DNA of 64,000 nucleotides from Acuticoccus sp051016205 (GCA_051016205.1 CP136534.1:5270001-5334000), one strand, 5' to 3'. Shown: positions 17,198 through 26,112, counted from the first letter of the stretch. The notes: generated by a model not told the origin, from the sequence alone. Made by a program: numbers and translations.

Positions 17198-18247
17198 ATG
17201 GATAATACGGCAAATGACATTGCCCACGTTTTTCGCCCAATGGGTGTACTGCGCGTTGCGGCGTTCGTGGCACTCAAGTTATTGAGTTCTGTCGCCCACG
17301 CCGAAAACCACGACGAGCACGTCGTCACCATCGTGGAGAACGGCGAGCGATGTTTCTTTGCCGATGGTCTACCCGATCACGCGACCGGCACATTCCCCAA
17401 TCGCGGCAACCCCAACGCCATCACGCCCCAAGAGATTGCTGTCTGCGTCACCGCGGATCCCGTAAAGCGCGCCTCACCGACGCCGAAAGGCGGCTCCATC
17501 GGCATCGCCATCAACGGTGTTCAGTTCCGCCCGGGCACGGCAGGTTTCTTTGACCCGAACAGCCCGAGCGGCTTCAGTCGCGACCCGAGCTCCGGATGGC
17601 ACCTGGAGGGCCTTAACCCGCAAAACATCCTCGGCATGGACGACAACAACGCTCACGTGGGGCCCAACGGCCTTTATCACTATCACGGCGTCCCGCATCC
17701 GCTCGCCCATGACGCCCGGGACGGGCCGATTGGCTACGCAGCCGATGGGTTCCCCATCTTCCGAGCACGTGGCGACGACCGCTCAAGCTACGTCCTGAAG
17801 AGCGGCATCCGACCAACTGGCCCAGGCGACGCCTATGACGGCACGTTCGAGGAAGACTTTCGATTTGTGCCCGGCGCCGGCACGCTGGACATGTGTAACG
17901 CCGGTGAACGTGACGGCGCGTTTGCTTACTTTGCCACCGAAGACTACCCCTTCCTGCCCCGCTGCCTGTGGGGCGAGGCCAGCCCTGACTTTCCCCAGCC
18001 CGAACCCGCACCGTGGCGAGATATATTGCGCCAGGCGCAAGCCACTGGTGGTGCGCAGCAGCGCGAAAGGGGCCCACGCAGGGGTCCGCCTCGCGAAGCC
18101 ATCAGCGCATGCGAAGGGTTGGATGCAGGAGCGAGTTGCGCCTTCCAGGGACCGCGGGGAGAGCGCACCATAAGCGGCACCTGCCGCGATACGCCGCGCG
18201 GCGATAGGGCCTGCGTGCCTGACGATGCACCGCCGCCGCGCAACTGA
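17198..18247 (+). CDS. YHYH-domain secreted protein 2
   Basis: This 349-residue protein starts at ATG 17198 behind AAAGGAG. The exported leader ends near AHA-ENHDE. The body has the YHYH family core: GGSIGIAINGVQFRPGTAGF, NAHVGPNGLYHYHGVPHPL, IGYAADGFPIFRA and CNAGERDGAFAYFATEDYPF. The last 45 residues form a small cysteine module (CEGLDAGASCAF, TISGTCRDT, DRACVP) seen after YHYH domains and possibly a separate disulfide knot. It is not a recent duplicate of the 10807 protein, as the surrounding sequence differs. It is followed by a membrane cyclase gene on the same strand, 85 bases away. Confidence 0.88.
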   Translation: MDNTANDIAHVFRPMGVLRVAAFVALKLLSSVAHAENHDEHVVTIVENGERCFFADGLPDHATGTFPNRGNPNAITPQEIAVCVTADPVKRASPTPKGGSIGIAINGVQFRPGTAGFFDPNSPSGFSRDPSSGWHLEGLNPQNILGMDDNNAHVGPNGLYHYHGVPHPLAHDARDGPIGYAADGFPIFRARGDDRSSYVLKSGIRPTGPGDAYDGTFEEDFRFVPGAGTLDMCNAGERDGAFAYFATEDYPFLPRCLWGEASPDFPQPEPAPWRDILRQAQATGGAQQRERGPRRGPPREAISACEGLDAGASCAFQGPRGERTISGTCRDTPRGDRACVPDDAPPPRN

Positions 18248-18332
18248 GACGCGGACGCTGGTGGGCGACTACCGACCCTCCAGCGCGCCGCAGACCATCA
18301 TCGCCGGTATACTGCCAAGGTGAAATCGCGCC

Positions 18333-19658
18333 ATGACCACACACGCTGCGTTGGGACACTCAAGGGAGGCGACCCAACTTGGAGCTGAACGCCCCTACCC
18401 GCTCCGCCGCCGCTTCCTCCTGTTCGTTCTCCCCACAATCTCAATTGCACTTGTTGTCCTTCTTGTCGTTGTGGGGCACGCCATTACGCAAAGCGTGGAA
18501 CGGTTCTATGAGGGGAGTACCGTGCGTCGCCACGAGCGGTTTGTGACGTCTGTGGCAAGTGTCGCGCTGAGTCTGACTGGGAGAGAGGCAACCGAAGCGC
18601 TGGAGCAGGAGGCGCGGCATAGCAACTTGCAATGTCTCGCAATCCTGCGCCTAACCGGCGAGGTCTTATCTGAGAGCGGCCGTTGCCCCACACTCGGCAG
18701 TGAAGAACTTGGCTTTTTGGCGACAGGAAAAAGCCTATTTCGAACGAGCAGTTCGTCCGGTGTCCGCTGGATCGTGGCGAGCCGAACCCAACGTACCCCG
18801 ACTAGACCGCCACGCATTGTTTTAAGCGCGCGTGCCGCAGTGGGTGCAGAACGCGGAGTCAGCCGCGCTGCGCTCGGCTGGGGCGTCGGCCTGGGAGCGG
18901 CCATCGTGGCAGGGCTTGCTTGCGCCACCGTCCTTGCATGGCGCGCCCAAGACGAAATCAACAGACGGACGGTCGCACTCGCCAAGACGCGGGAAGCACT
19001 CGCCCCGTTCATCTCCCGCCATGCGCGTGCACGTGCCGCCAACGGACCCAGCTCTGCGCAGCGTCTCACCGTCACAGTCCTTTTCCTGGACATCCGCGAC
19101 TTCTCCACGTTCGCCGATACCTCGACTCCGGAGGACGCCGCAGCGCTGGTCTCCACGGTCGCATCGGTCGCTTTTGCCGCCGTCTTGCGCTTCGACGGCG
19201 ACGTCGACCGCTTGGTCGGAGACGGGATGGTGGCTCGCTTTGACGGTACAGATCGCAGAGATCGTGCATGGCAATCGGCGCTGACCATCATGCAGGAGCT
19301 GGCAAGGCTTTCGCTGCCGCGCCTTGTGTCGCTTTCCCTCCACGACGGTGTGGTCATTGAAGCGACCATCGGAGGTCAAGCCCGCGCAGACGCCACGATT
19401 CTTGGCCGCACCGTCAACATCGGCAGTCGGTTATGCAGCGAAGCGGCGCCGGCGGAGCTCGTTGTGACAGATGCGATGGTGCCAATGCCTGACGGCCTTA
19501 CCCTACACGCGCGCGGGACGGATGTGATGTACCTCAAGGGCCATCGCGAACCGTTCGCCGTCCATCGCTTTGGCTTTGGGCCGACGAGGGCGGGAGCAAC
19601 AACACAATCACGCCGCCAAAGGGAGGCGACATCGCTAAAGGAGTGCATCGCAAGCTAA
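18333..19658 (+). CDS. Membrane-bound class III adenylate/guanylate cyclase
   Basis: This 441-residue protein has TM1 at about residues 28-52, an extracytoplasmic sensor domain at 53-178 with no family I recognise, and TM2 at about 181-203. A catalytic domain spans about 245-430. Metal-binding aspartates are D253 in LFLDIRDFSTF and D297 in RLVGDGMVARF; the transition-state pair is N362 and R366 in VNIGSRL. The position usually held by an adenine-selecting lysine before GD carries R293, so nucleotide preference is uncertain. It would make cAMP (or cGMP) in response to an outside signal. Adjacency to the YHYH gene suggests, but does not prove, a shared signal. Confidence 0.88.
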   Translation: MTTHAALGHSREATQLGAERPYPLRRRFLLFVLPTISIALVVLLVVVGHAITQSVERFYEGSTVRRHERFVTSVASVALSLTGREATEALEQEARHSNLQCLAILRLTGEVLSESGRCPTLGSEELGFLATGKSLFRTSSSSGVRWIVASRTQRTPTRPPRIVLSARAAVGAERGVSRAALGWGVGLGAAIVAGLACATVLAWRAQDEINRRTVALAKTREALAPFISRHARARAANGPSSAQRLTVTVLFLDIRDFSTFADTSTPEDAAALVSTVASVAFAAVLRFDGDVDRLVGDGMVARFDGTDRRDRAWQSALTIMQELARLSLPRLVSLSLHDGVVIEATIGGQARADATILGRTVNIGSRLCSEAAPAELVVTDAMVPMPDGLTLHARGTDVMYLKGHREPFAVHRFGFGPTRAGATTQSRRQREATSLKECIAS

Positions 19659-20092
19659 ATCGACATGGATGAGCGAGCAAGAATTGACATCCACCGTTTA
19701 GCCCAGGCGTAAAGTTCGTTGCGGTCCATCGACTTTGACGACAATGAATGATTTCGTAATGGCTGACGCCATCGCACACGATGTCTTGGATTCCGGCGAA
19801 GCCGTCTCAGGCGGGTCCTATAGCCACCAACCTTGCTGTTGCTTGGCACCAACCGCACCCAACCTCGTTTTGGGCTCGTCGCCGCACGTCGGCTTTTGGC
19901 AGCTTGTATAGTGGCTACCCCTTCCCTGCTTACGGCGTCGATACCACTACGGATTGCGTGGTCGCAACTCTGCCCTTGCTCCAGCAGTCCAGGCACGGTT
20001 CAACAGCGCAAGCGATGGAGGTCCGGCCTTGGCGCGACACAAAAATCGGGCAGCAGCACGCCAGGCTGTATGGCCGCATTACTCCGAACTGC
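19659..20092. other. Intergenic region between convergent genes, no gene seen
   Basis: The cyclase gene (plus) and the beta-trefoil-like gene (minus) converge on this stretch. Short open frames on both strands lack ribosome sites and family motifs. It may contain worn-out coding sequence, but nothing can be named. Confidence 0.5.
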
Positions 20093-20626
20093 TCACTGCC
20101 ATGCGCTTCTGCTCAAGTCTGCAGTTCTACAGTCTTCCATTGTCAAGATGCGCCAGCGGTGGTTGGCACTGAACGTCGGGGCAGCATGCACGCCGACCGT
20201 CAGACAAAGGTCGGTCCCAGCGAGGCGAAGTTGCCCCTTCGAGGTGCGGGTGAACCGTTGCAGAGAGTCGGCCGGGAGGAAACTCTCAGCTGAGCCGCAG
20301 GGGCGCAAGATGAGGGGTGAGCCGGGCAAAGGCGCCTTGACGCCGAAAGCGGTGACGCAGGCATCGAAGGCTGGCATCACCAGCCTGCCATCGTGCTCGA
20401 TGACGATGCGGTCGCTGCTAGCGCGCTCGGGCAGGCAGTTGTGCACCACGAGGGGAAGATCGGCGCGCGCCGTGTCGCCCACCCCGAGGACATCGATGCA
20501 ATAGCTCTCGCCCGGTCGGTCCAGCGGATCAGCCAGACGCATTTGCGGCGCGCTCTCTTGTGCCGCCGCCGTTGCCAAAGCGCAGCATGCGATGACAAGG
20601 CCGACGGTGAAGCGGGCGATAAGCAT
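20093..20626 (-). CDS. Secreted beta-trefoil (ricin-B-like) protein, tentative
   Basis: This 177-residue protein has a signal peptide (residues 1-22, ending ATAAA-QESAP). The mature part has repeating units with ESYCIDVLGVGDTARADLPL, VVHNCLPE, DACVTAFGVKAPLPGSPLIL and DLCLTVGV, plus regularly spaced cysteines. This fits three units of a carbohydrate-binding beta-trefoil, although the classic QxW is not clear. An AGGAGGG sequence abuts the ATG more closely than ideal, so the start could be slightly downstream. It lies 39 bases after the metallo-hydrolase gene and is probably co-transcribed with it. Likely role: binding sugars outside the inner membrane (inference). Confidence 0.65.
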   Translation of the reverse strand: MLIARFTVGLVIACCALATAAAQESAPQMRLADPLDRPGESYCIDVLGVGDTARADLPLVVHNCLPERASSDRIVIEHDGRLVMPAFDACVTAFGVKAPLPGSPLILRPCGSAESFLPADSLQRFTRTSKGQLRLAGTDLCLTVGVHAAPTFSANHRWRILTMEDCRTADLSRSAWQ

Positions 20627-20665
20627 CCCTCCTGCGAATTGTCGTGTTGGGTGGCGCTCAACGCA

Positions 20666-21658
20666 TCAGCGAAGCGTGCCGGCCCACCAATCCTGGACAT
20701 AGCGCAGCGACCCGCCCTCGCGCACAACGCTGCCGAGGCCGGGGAAGGGGAAGTGCGTGCCGATCAGGCGTGTGCCACCGGTCACGCTCTCCTCGATGAG
20801 AGGGCCACGACTTGCTTCTGCCGCCGGCCCATCCATGTCGAAGAGAATGTGCCAGCCTGGGTTCGCCGCAAAGATCGGCGCGTAGGTAATGGCGTCGCCC
20901 ACGACGATCACGCTCTCCCCACCGCTCGTTATGCGGACCGCCATGTGACCCGGCGTGTGGCCCGGCGTTGCCATCGCCGTCAGGTTCTCGCTCAACGCGT
21001 CGCCCCCGGCGTAGAGGTCCATCCGCCCAGCGTAAGGCGCGATCTTGTCGAGCGCGGCGGGCACGAAGCCGCGGACCATATCCGGCATGCCAGCGTGTGC
21101 AGCCGAATTGTTCAGAAAAACGTGCTCCGGCTCGGGAAACAGGAGACGCGCATTGGGAAAGGCCGGCTCGCCGCCGGGTGTCGTCAAGCCTCCCACGTGA
21201 TCGGGGTGGAAGTGGGTGATGACGATGAGCGCAACATCCTCCTTCGCGATTCCGGCGGCCGTTAGCGAACGATCTCCCTGATCGATTGAGGCATCGAAGA
21301 GATCGCCTGTTCCAGTGTCGATCAGCACGATTCCTTGGTCCGACCGGACCGCCGTGAAGACATATGGATTGAAAAAATGGTCGATCGGCAGTCGCGCCCT
21401 ACGCATCGCTTCCTGCACTGCTTCGAGCGGGGCGTTCGTGACGTAGCTCTCGACCATCGGCCGACGGAGCTCACCGTCGAACAGTGTCGTGACCACAAGA
21501 TCACCCACTCGGAAGCGGTAGAAGCCAGGCGCCTGCTCGTTGGCTGTGGTGGTCTGGGCGATGGCCTTTCCCCGATCAAACGGCATCAGGGACAAAGGCG
21601 CGGCGGCTGCGCCTATGGCGAGTGTCTTAAGGGCCGAGCGTCTCGTCGCATATGTCAT
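20666..21658 (-). CDS. Metallo-beta-lactamase-fold hydrolase with Tat-type signal
   Basis: This 330-residue protein has an N-terminus MTYATRRSALKTLAIGAAAA, a twin-arginine leader of the RRxxLK kind, and probable export folded with its metals. The zinc motif ITHFHPDHVGG, a later MATPGHTPGHMAVR histidine, VVGDAITY aspartate and GTHFPFPG histidine complete a dinuclear site of the lactonase/hydrolase branch. Substrate candidates are lactones or other esters; quorum-signal lactonases have similar motifs, but this cannot be decided. It leads a two-gene unit with the beta-trefoil-like gene. Confidence 0.9.
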   Translation of the reverse strand: MTYATRRSALKTLAIGAAAAPLSLMPFDRGKAIAQTTTANEQAPGFYRFRVGDLVVTTLFDGELRRPMVESYVTNAPLEAVQEAMRRARLPIDHFFNPYVFTAVRSDQGIVLIDTGTGDLFDASIDQGDRSLTAAGIAKEDVALIVITHFHPDHVGGLTTPGGEPAFPNARLLFPEPEHVFLNNSAAHAGMPDMVRGFVPAALDKIAPYAGRMDLYAGGDALSENLTAMATPGHTPGHMAVRITSGGESVIVVGDAITYAPIFAANPGWHILFDMDGPAAEASRGPLIEESVTGGTRLIGTHFPFPGLGSVVREGGSLRYVQDWWAGTLR

Positions 21659-21686
21659 CGCTTGCGCATGGCCTTTCTACGCTCCG

Positions 21687-21712
21687 GCTCGAACCGTTCA
21701 TCCGGTTCGAGC
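21687..21712. terminator. Hairpin between the yceI-like and hydrolase genes
   Basis: GCTCGAACCG and CGGTTCGAGC form a perfect 10-bp stem with a 6-base loop. On the plus strand it is followed by a T-run at 21724-21730. On the minus strand, the direction of the neighbours, it lies between the YceI stop and the hydrolase start without a T-run, so it may be a processing or partial termination site. Confidence 0.5.
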
Positions 21713-21782
21713 ACGCTCACAAGGTTTTTTTGACGATTGTCTGGCGGGACCCCTTGGCGTTAAGCGGGTTCCAACCTCGCGA

Positions 21783-22379
21783 TTACTCCGCCTTCGCGGC
21801 TTCTATTGAGACAATGATGTCGACTTCATCACTCACCGCGGGGGCAAACGCACCCAGGTTGAAGTCGGATCGAAGCACGGTTGTCGTTGCCTTGAAGCCG
21901 ACAGTCGGTGTGCCCTGTTTGGGACCGAAAGGATAAGGTGCCGATTTCACCAGCGACGCCTCCAACACGACCGGCTGCGTGACATCGTTCATCGTCAGTT
22001 CGCCGGAGATGTTGGCGGTATCCTCGCCCGTCACTTCGATCTCGGTCGACGTGAAGGTGATGAGGTCTCCTTCCTCAGCGCCGAAGAAGTCTTCCGACAT
22101 GAAATGCGTCAAGCGGTCTTCCCATCCGGTGAACATACTCATGACGGGCATCGATACGGTGACAGTCGATGCGGCGGGATCGGCTTCATCGAACATGATC
22201 TCGCCTTCGAACCCAGAGAACATGCCGTAGGTTGTGGAGTAGCCGAGGTGGTTATAACTGAAGACGACCTGGCTATGACTGGAGTCCAGCACGAATTTTT
22301 CGGCGCCGCCCTCAGCCCATGCCACATTGGACGATCCCAAGATGAGCGCCAAAGCCGCAGCTCGGATGGTCATATGCAT
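21783..22379 (-). CDS. YceI-family periplasmic lipid-binding-like protein
   Basis: This 198-residue protein starts at ATG 22379 behind GGACGG; a longer open frame upstream has no ribosome site and would bury the signal peptide. Signal peptide residues 1-23 end near AWA-EGGAE. The mature part is a typical YceI lipocalin-like barrel: FVLDSSHSQVVFSYNHLGYS, then SGFEGEIMFDEADP, FFGAEEGDLITFTST and ISGELTMNDVTQPVVLEA. YceI proteins bind polyisoprenoid-type amphiphiles. A TetR regulator is divergently transcribed and probably controls this gene. Confidence 0.92.
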   Translation of the reverse strand: MHMTIRAAALALILGSSNVAWAEGGAEKFVLDSSHSQVVFSYNHLGYSTTYGMFSGFEGEIMFDEADPAASTVTVSMPVMSMFTGWEDRLTHFMSEDFFGAEEGDLITFTSTEIEVTGEDTANISGELTMNDVTQPVVLEASLVKSAPYPFGPKQGTPTVGFKATTTVLRSDFNLGAFAPAVSDEVDIIVSIEAAKAE

Positions 22380-22482
22380 GTTTTCCGTCCTTTTGTTCGA
22401 AAGCAGACCCGGGTTCCGATCCAGTGACTGTGACCATCGTCGAGCCAACGCCTTAACGTATAGGACAAACTGTATCGCAACG

Positions 22483-22495
22483 CAACAAAGTGTTG
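22483..22495. promoter_or_regulatory. Candidate TetR operator
   Basis: CAACA-AAG-TGTTG is a perfect small inverted repeat in the intergenic region between the divergent yceI-like gene and tetR, 15 bases before the tetR ATG and beside a TTGTATAAAT element. Position and symmetry suit autoregulation by the TetR protein; the size is short, so this is tentative. Confidence 0.45.
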
Positions 22496-22509
22496 TATAA
22501 ATTCCGACT

Positions 22510-23100
22510 ATGAGCCAGCAAATTGATCCGCGTTTAATCGCGACCCGCAATCACGCTTTGGATGCCGCATTGGCAATTCTCGAAGAAGGCGGTGTACTGG
22601 CGGTCAACCACGCATCGGTGAGCAAGGCGACGGGGATCGCGCGAAGCACGCTGTACCGCCATTGGCCGGATGTCGATCGGCTGCGCACCGACACATTCGC
22701 TCGTGCCGCGCGCCCATCAAAAAGGGTGACCCCAAGAACGAACGGTCCGCTGCGTGCTGATCTCATCTGGCTCCTGAGCTTTTTGCTCACGGCACTCAAC
22801 GAGACGCCTTGGGGCCGGCTCGCACCGCAGGTGATTGCGGCCGCCGCGACCGATCACGACGCCCGTGCGGTCATCAATGGTTTCATGTTCGATCGAATTG
22901 CCAGCGTCGAGGCAGTGTTCAAAGCTGCCGAGGAGCGAGGTGAGCTACGCGAGGGCGTTCCAGTCCGTCAGCTCGTCGAAATGGCGATCGCGGTTCCCTA
23001 CTTTCGCAAGCTTATCGCAGGACTGCCACTGGATCATGATTGGCTCGAATGTCATATCGACCTGATCTGTCGCTTGGCGGTCGATTCCGCAGGCCAGTGA
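22510..23100 (+). CDS. TetR-family transcriptional regulator
   Basis: This 196-residue protein has an N-terminal helix-turn-helix ALDAALAILEEGGVLAVNHA, then SVSKATGIARSTLYRHWPD, and a C-terminal helical ligand domain including ERGELREGVPVRQLVEMAI. It is divergent from the yceI-like gene with a 130-base shared promoter region containing a short palindrome. It probably represses that gene and its own. The ligand is unknown. Confidence 0.9.
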   Translation: MSQQIDPRLIATRNHALDAALAILEEGGVLAVNHASVSKATGIARSTLYRHWPDVDRLRTDTFARAARPSKRVTPRTNGPLRADLIWLLSFLLTALNETPWGRLAPQVIAAAATDHDARAVINGFMFDRIASVEAVFKAAEERGELREGVPVRQLVEMAIAVPYFRKLIAGLPLDHDWLECHIDLICRLAVDSAGQ

Positions 23101-23340
23101 CGCCCGGACCCGGTGTCCGCACGGCTGAATGGGCAAGACATGGTGGACCCCGACAACCTTACCGTTGACCTTGCACTGTCGTATTGCGATCCACAGTTCG
23201 GGCGACGCTGCCGGCGCATCCCAAAACTCTTCGCTGATTGGGCTTCTAGCGCGCGAGGGCAAAGCCCTTCTGTAGAGTGTCCCAAAACCGAGGCGCTCTT
23301 CGAGCCTTTTGGGGCCTACGGTGCAGATAGGAGCAGCTGC

Positions 23341-23757
23341 ATGCTGAGCTACATCAGAGTTGGTTCCAACGATATCACGCTCTCGGGTCAGTTCTACACG
23401 GCCATCCTGGTCCCACTCGGTTACAGGAAGCGGGAAGTGCAAGAAGGCATCGAATTCACCTTTCCGGACGTGCCTGGCCGGTCCCACGGCCCCGCCGCGA
23501 TATACGTGGGGAAGCCGTACGACGGGAAAGAGGCCACCACTGGCAACGGCTCTATGATGGCCTTCCAAGCCGAAACCCATGAGATGGTCCGTGACCTTCA
23601 CGCCGCTGGTCTTCAGGCGGGCGGCTCCGAAGAAGGCCCTCCCGGCTTCCGGGCCGCATACGGCGAGCACTTCTATGTCGGGTATCTCCGCGATCCCCTG
23701 GGCAACAAGGTGGCGATCTTCTGCGCGGACCCGAAAGAGGGAGCTCGGGGCCGCTGA
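23341..23757 (+). CDS. VOC-superfamily (glyoxalase/bleomycin-resistance-like) protein
   Basis: This 138-residue protein starts at ATG behind AGGAGCAGCTGC; the frame is open further upstream but without signals. It is a single VOC fold: MLSYIRVGSNDITLSGQFYT, PLGYRKREV, MMAFQAETHEMVRDLHAAGL and the closing HFYVGYLRDPLGNKVAIFC. The first metal position is S/N rather than the usual His, so metal binding is uncertain. Such small proteins act as lyases, dioxygenases or drug-binding proteins. No operon partner is evident. Confidence 0.82.
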   Translation: MLSYIRVGSNDITLSGQFYTAILVPLGYRKREVQEGIEFTFPDVPGRSHGPAAIYVGKPYDGKEATTGNGSMMAFQAETHEMVRDLHAAGLQAGGSEEGPPGFRAAYGEHFYVGYLRDPLGNKVAIFCADPKEGARGR

Positions 23758-24051
23758 ACCCAGACTTGGTGCTGCGCCCCGCGTGACGGAAGTCCGAGGC
23801 GTCGGCCGAGATCGACCAAGCGCCAACGTCTGGCGCTCGCAACGCCATAGCCCGCCCCCTGCAGACCATTGGATCACCGAGGACGAGCTGGACATGGGGC
23901 GCGAGATGGTCACACGTCAATGGGCGCCCCCGCTGTGCAAGCGGACGATCGGGTGCTGCGACGGGGCGCATGGCGATCGGCGAGATCGCGTGAGCCACGA
24001 TGTCCCCTGGAAAGTCGTGCAACGGCGCGGCCCGCACGTGCTTGCAACTGA
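23758..24051. other. Non-coding or degraded stretch before the araC-type gene
   Basis: Open frames exist on both strands (minus: CKHVRAAPLHDFPGDIVAHA and onward), but none has a start with a ribosome site or a motif I recognise. It may be a gene remnant. Confidence 0.35.
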
Positions 24052-25011
24052 TCACGCAGCTTCATCGTCGACAGCCGCCGTCTCGGCAGGACGCCGTGGG
24101 CGCTGGATGTGATGACGCGCAACGCGCCGCCGTGGCGAATTGCCCATCACCCGTTTGAACGCAGCAGCGAACGCGCTCTCCGACTCGTACCCGACCGATG
24201 CTGCAATTGTCGCCACTGTTTCTCTTGATCGCTCCAACCTGTCTGCGGCAACGATCATGCGCCAGCGTGTCAGGTGAGCCATGGGTGAGTGCCCGACGAT
24301 CGCGCGGAAACGCACCGCAAATGCTGTCCGCGACATGCCCGCGTGTTGGGCAAGCGTTTCGACTGTCCACCGTTGTGCGGGATCGGCGTGCATCGCGCCG
24401 ATTGCGGCACCGATCTGCCGATCTGCAAGCGCTGCAACCCAGCCGACACCGGTCTTCGCGTTGTCTTCAAGGTACTGGCGAAGGACCTCAATCAGCATGA
24501 GGTGGGCAAGGTGGTGAGCAACCAGATCGCCGCCTGGTTTGGGGTTGCGCATCTCCTCACGCATCCGCTCGATCGTCCAGCGGAGCTCGCCCCGGCTGCG
24601 CTTGTTTACAATGTGGACCACCGGCGGAAGCGCATCGATCAACACATCGGCGTGCGTGGCAAGGATTGAGAAGCGGCTGCCGGCAAGGATGAAATCCCCG
24701 CCACCGTTAAAGACCGCAAGCCCTCCCGGCGGCGCAGCGGCAAGCAACTGTTGGGCGTCGACGGGCTCCAGATCGAGGTTGCTGCCGAGCAGAAACGGCC
24801 TGCCCTTGGGAAGGATGAAGCAATCACCTTCGCGGAGGTGAACAGGTTCGGCCGTGCCGTCCACTGCCAACCAACAACTTCCTGAGAGGATGGCGTTGAC
24901 CTTGATGCCCTCGTGGCGCGCAAATCTGACAAGCCACTCACCACCCGCCGCGAAGCCGGCTGACACATAGCTCAATCGCAAAAGCGACAAGACGTCGGAC
25001 AGAGGATCCAT
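24052..25011 (-). CDS. AraC-family transcriptional regulator with N-terminal cupin
   Basis: This 319-residue protein has an N-terminal cupin_6-type sensor (WLAVDGTAEPVHLREGDCF, then ILPKGRPFLLGS) and a C-terminal double helix-turn-helix (RWTVETLAQHAGMSRTAFAV, then RFRAIVGHSPMAHLTRWRM and VATIAASVGYESESAFAAAF). The tail of Arg/Pro-rich residues after the second helix-turn-helix is typical of this branch. It is divergent from the NmrA-like oxidoreductase gene (gap 152 bases), an arrangement common for AraC regulators of this type controlling a neighbouring short-chain or NmrA-like enzyme. Confidence 0.9.
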   Translation of the reverse strand: MDPLSDVLSLLRLSYVSAGFAAGGEWLVRFARHEGIKVNAILSGSCWLAVDGTAEPVHLREGDCFILPKGRPFLLGSNLDLEPVDAQQLLAAAPPGGLAVFNGGGDFILAGSRFSILATHADVLIDALPPVVHIVNKRSRGELRWTIERMREEMRNPKPGGDLVAHHLAHLMLIEVLRQYLEDNAKTGVGWVAALADRQIGAAIGAMHADPAQRWTVETLAQHAGMSRTAFAVRFRAIVGHSPMAHLTRWRMIVAADRLERSRETVATIAASVGYESESAFAAAFKRVMGNSPRRRVARHHIQRPRRPAETAAVDDEAA

Positions 25012-25163
25012 GGCGCCCCGCGGTTTGAACGATCACGCTGAAAACACGCACAATAGAGCATGGTTCGTTCGGATGAACAAGATAACTTGTGGGTGGCGAT
25101 GCGGGCGGATGCTGCGCCGCTCAGAATGGAAAGCCGCCCCCGCGATACGAGGAAGGGGACCAA

Positions 25164-26042
25164 ATGATCGTCGTGACCGCGCCAACAGGCAACATCAGCT
25201 CCCAAGTTCTCGCGCAACTTGTGAAGAGCGGCGAACCCGTCCGAGTGGCCGCGCGCGATCCATCGCGGCCGCCTGATGTCATTCGCTCGGCGGTAGAGAT
25301 CGTGGAGGGATCGCATGCCCACCCGAACGTGGTTGCCGAGGCGTTCGACGGGGCCGAAGCTGTGTTCTGGCTCACGCCAAGCGATCCGACCGCTGACGGG
25401 CCCGAGGCTGCGTACGTCGACTTCGTTCGTCCGGCAGCCCAAGTCCTGGAGCGCGGGACCGTGCAGTACGTTGTTGCGGTATCCGCGCTCGGGCGCGGGT
25501 GGCCGAGGGATGCCGGCCACGTCACCGCGACGCTTGCAGCGGACGACATTACGGCCCAATCGGGTGTCGCCTTTCGAGCGCTCGCTTGCTCTTCGCTGAT
25601 GGAAAACGTCCTTCGCCAGATCGAGTCGATCCGGAATGAAGGTGTCTACAGGTGGCCATCGCCGCCGGATCTAGCACTTCCGCATGTGGCAACGTGCGAT
25701 GTCGCCGACGTTGCGGTTCGCTTGCTGCGAAACACCTCGTGGACGGGCGTCTCAGAGGTTCCGCTCACGGGGCCGGAAACCCTCACATTCGACGAAATGG
25801 CTGTGAGCATGGGCGAAGTGCTTGGGCGTTCCGTCCATTTCGAGCCAATCCCCATGGAGACCATGCGAGACATGATGATCTCATTCGGTGGGTCGCCCGG
25901 GATGGCGCAGTCGATGATCGAAATGTTGACGGCGAAGAACGAAGGCATTGACGCCATCGTGCCCCTTTCGCCGCCATCGGACACCCCAACGACCTTCAAG
26001 CAATGGTGCCAGGACGTGCTCCGGCCGGCGATCGAGGGATGA
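25164..26042 (+). CDS. NmrA-like NAD(P)-binding protein
   Basis: This 292-residue protein starts at ATG 25164 behind AGGAAGGGG. The Rossmann start MIVVTAPTGNISSQVLAQLV has the nucleotide-binding TAPTGNIS in place of GATGxxG. Then come VRVAARDPSRPP (phosphate-contacting arginines), EAVFWLTPSDP, VVAVSALG and HVATCDVADVAVRLL. The family includes quinone-reductase-like and redox-sensing proteins without the classic YxxxK. It is transcribed divergently from the AraC-type regulator. Confidence 0.87.
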   Translation: MIVVTAPTGNISSQVLAQLVKSGEPVRVAARDPSRPPDVIRSAVEIVEGSHAHPNVVAEAFDGAEAVFWLTPSDPTADGPEAAYVDFVRPAAQVLERGTVQYVVAVSALGRGWPRDAGHVTATLAADDITAQSGVAFRALACSSLMENVLRQIESIRNEGVYRWPSPPDLALPHVATCDVADVAVRLLRNTSWTGVSEVPLTGPETLTFDEMAVSMGEVLGRSVHFEPIPMETMRDMMISFGGSPGMAQSMIEMLTAKNEGIDAIVPLSPPSDTPTTFKQWCQDVLRPAIEG

Positions 26043-26112
26043 AGTCAGGCGCTTGCGCCCGTCTCATACCGCTCTCCCGATAGCCCGCAAATCCAGCCCG
26101 TTCAGGAGGCTT

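Noticed and set aside
22945..23913. 322-codon minus-strand frame over tetR and the VOC gene
   Set aside because: Crosses two plausible plus-strand genes, and no motif is visible.
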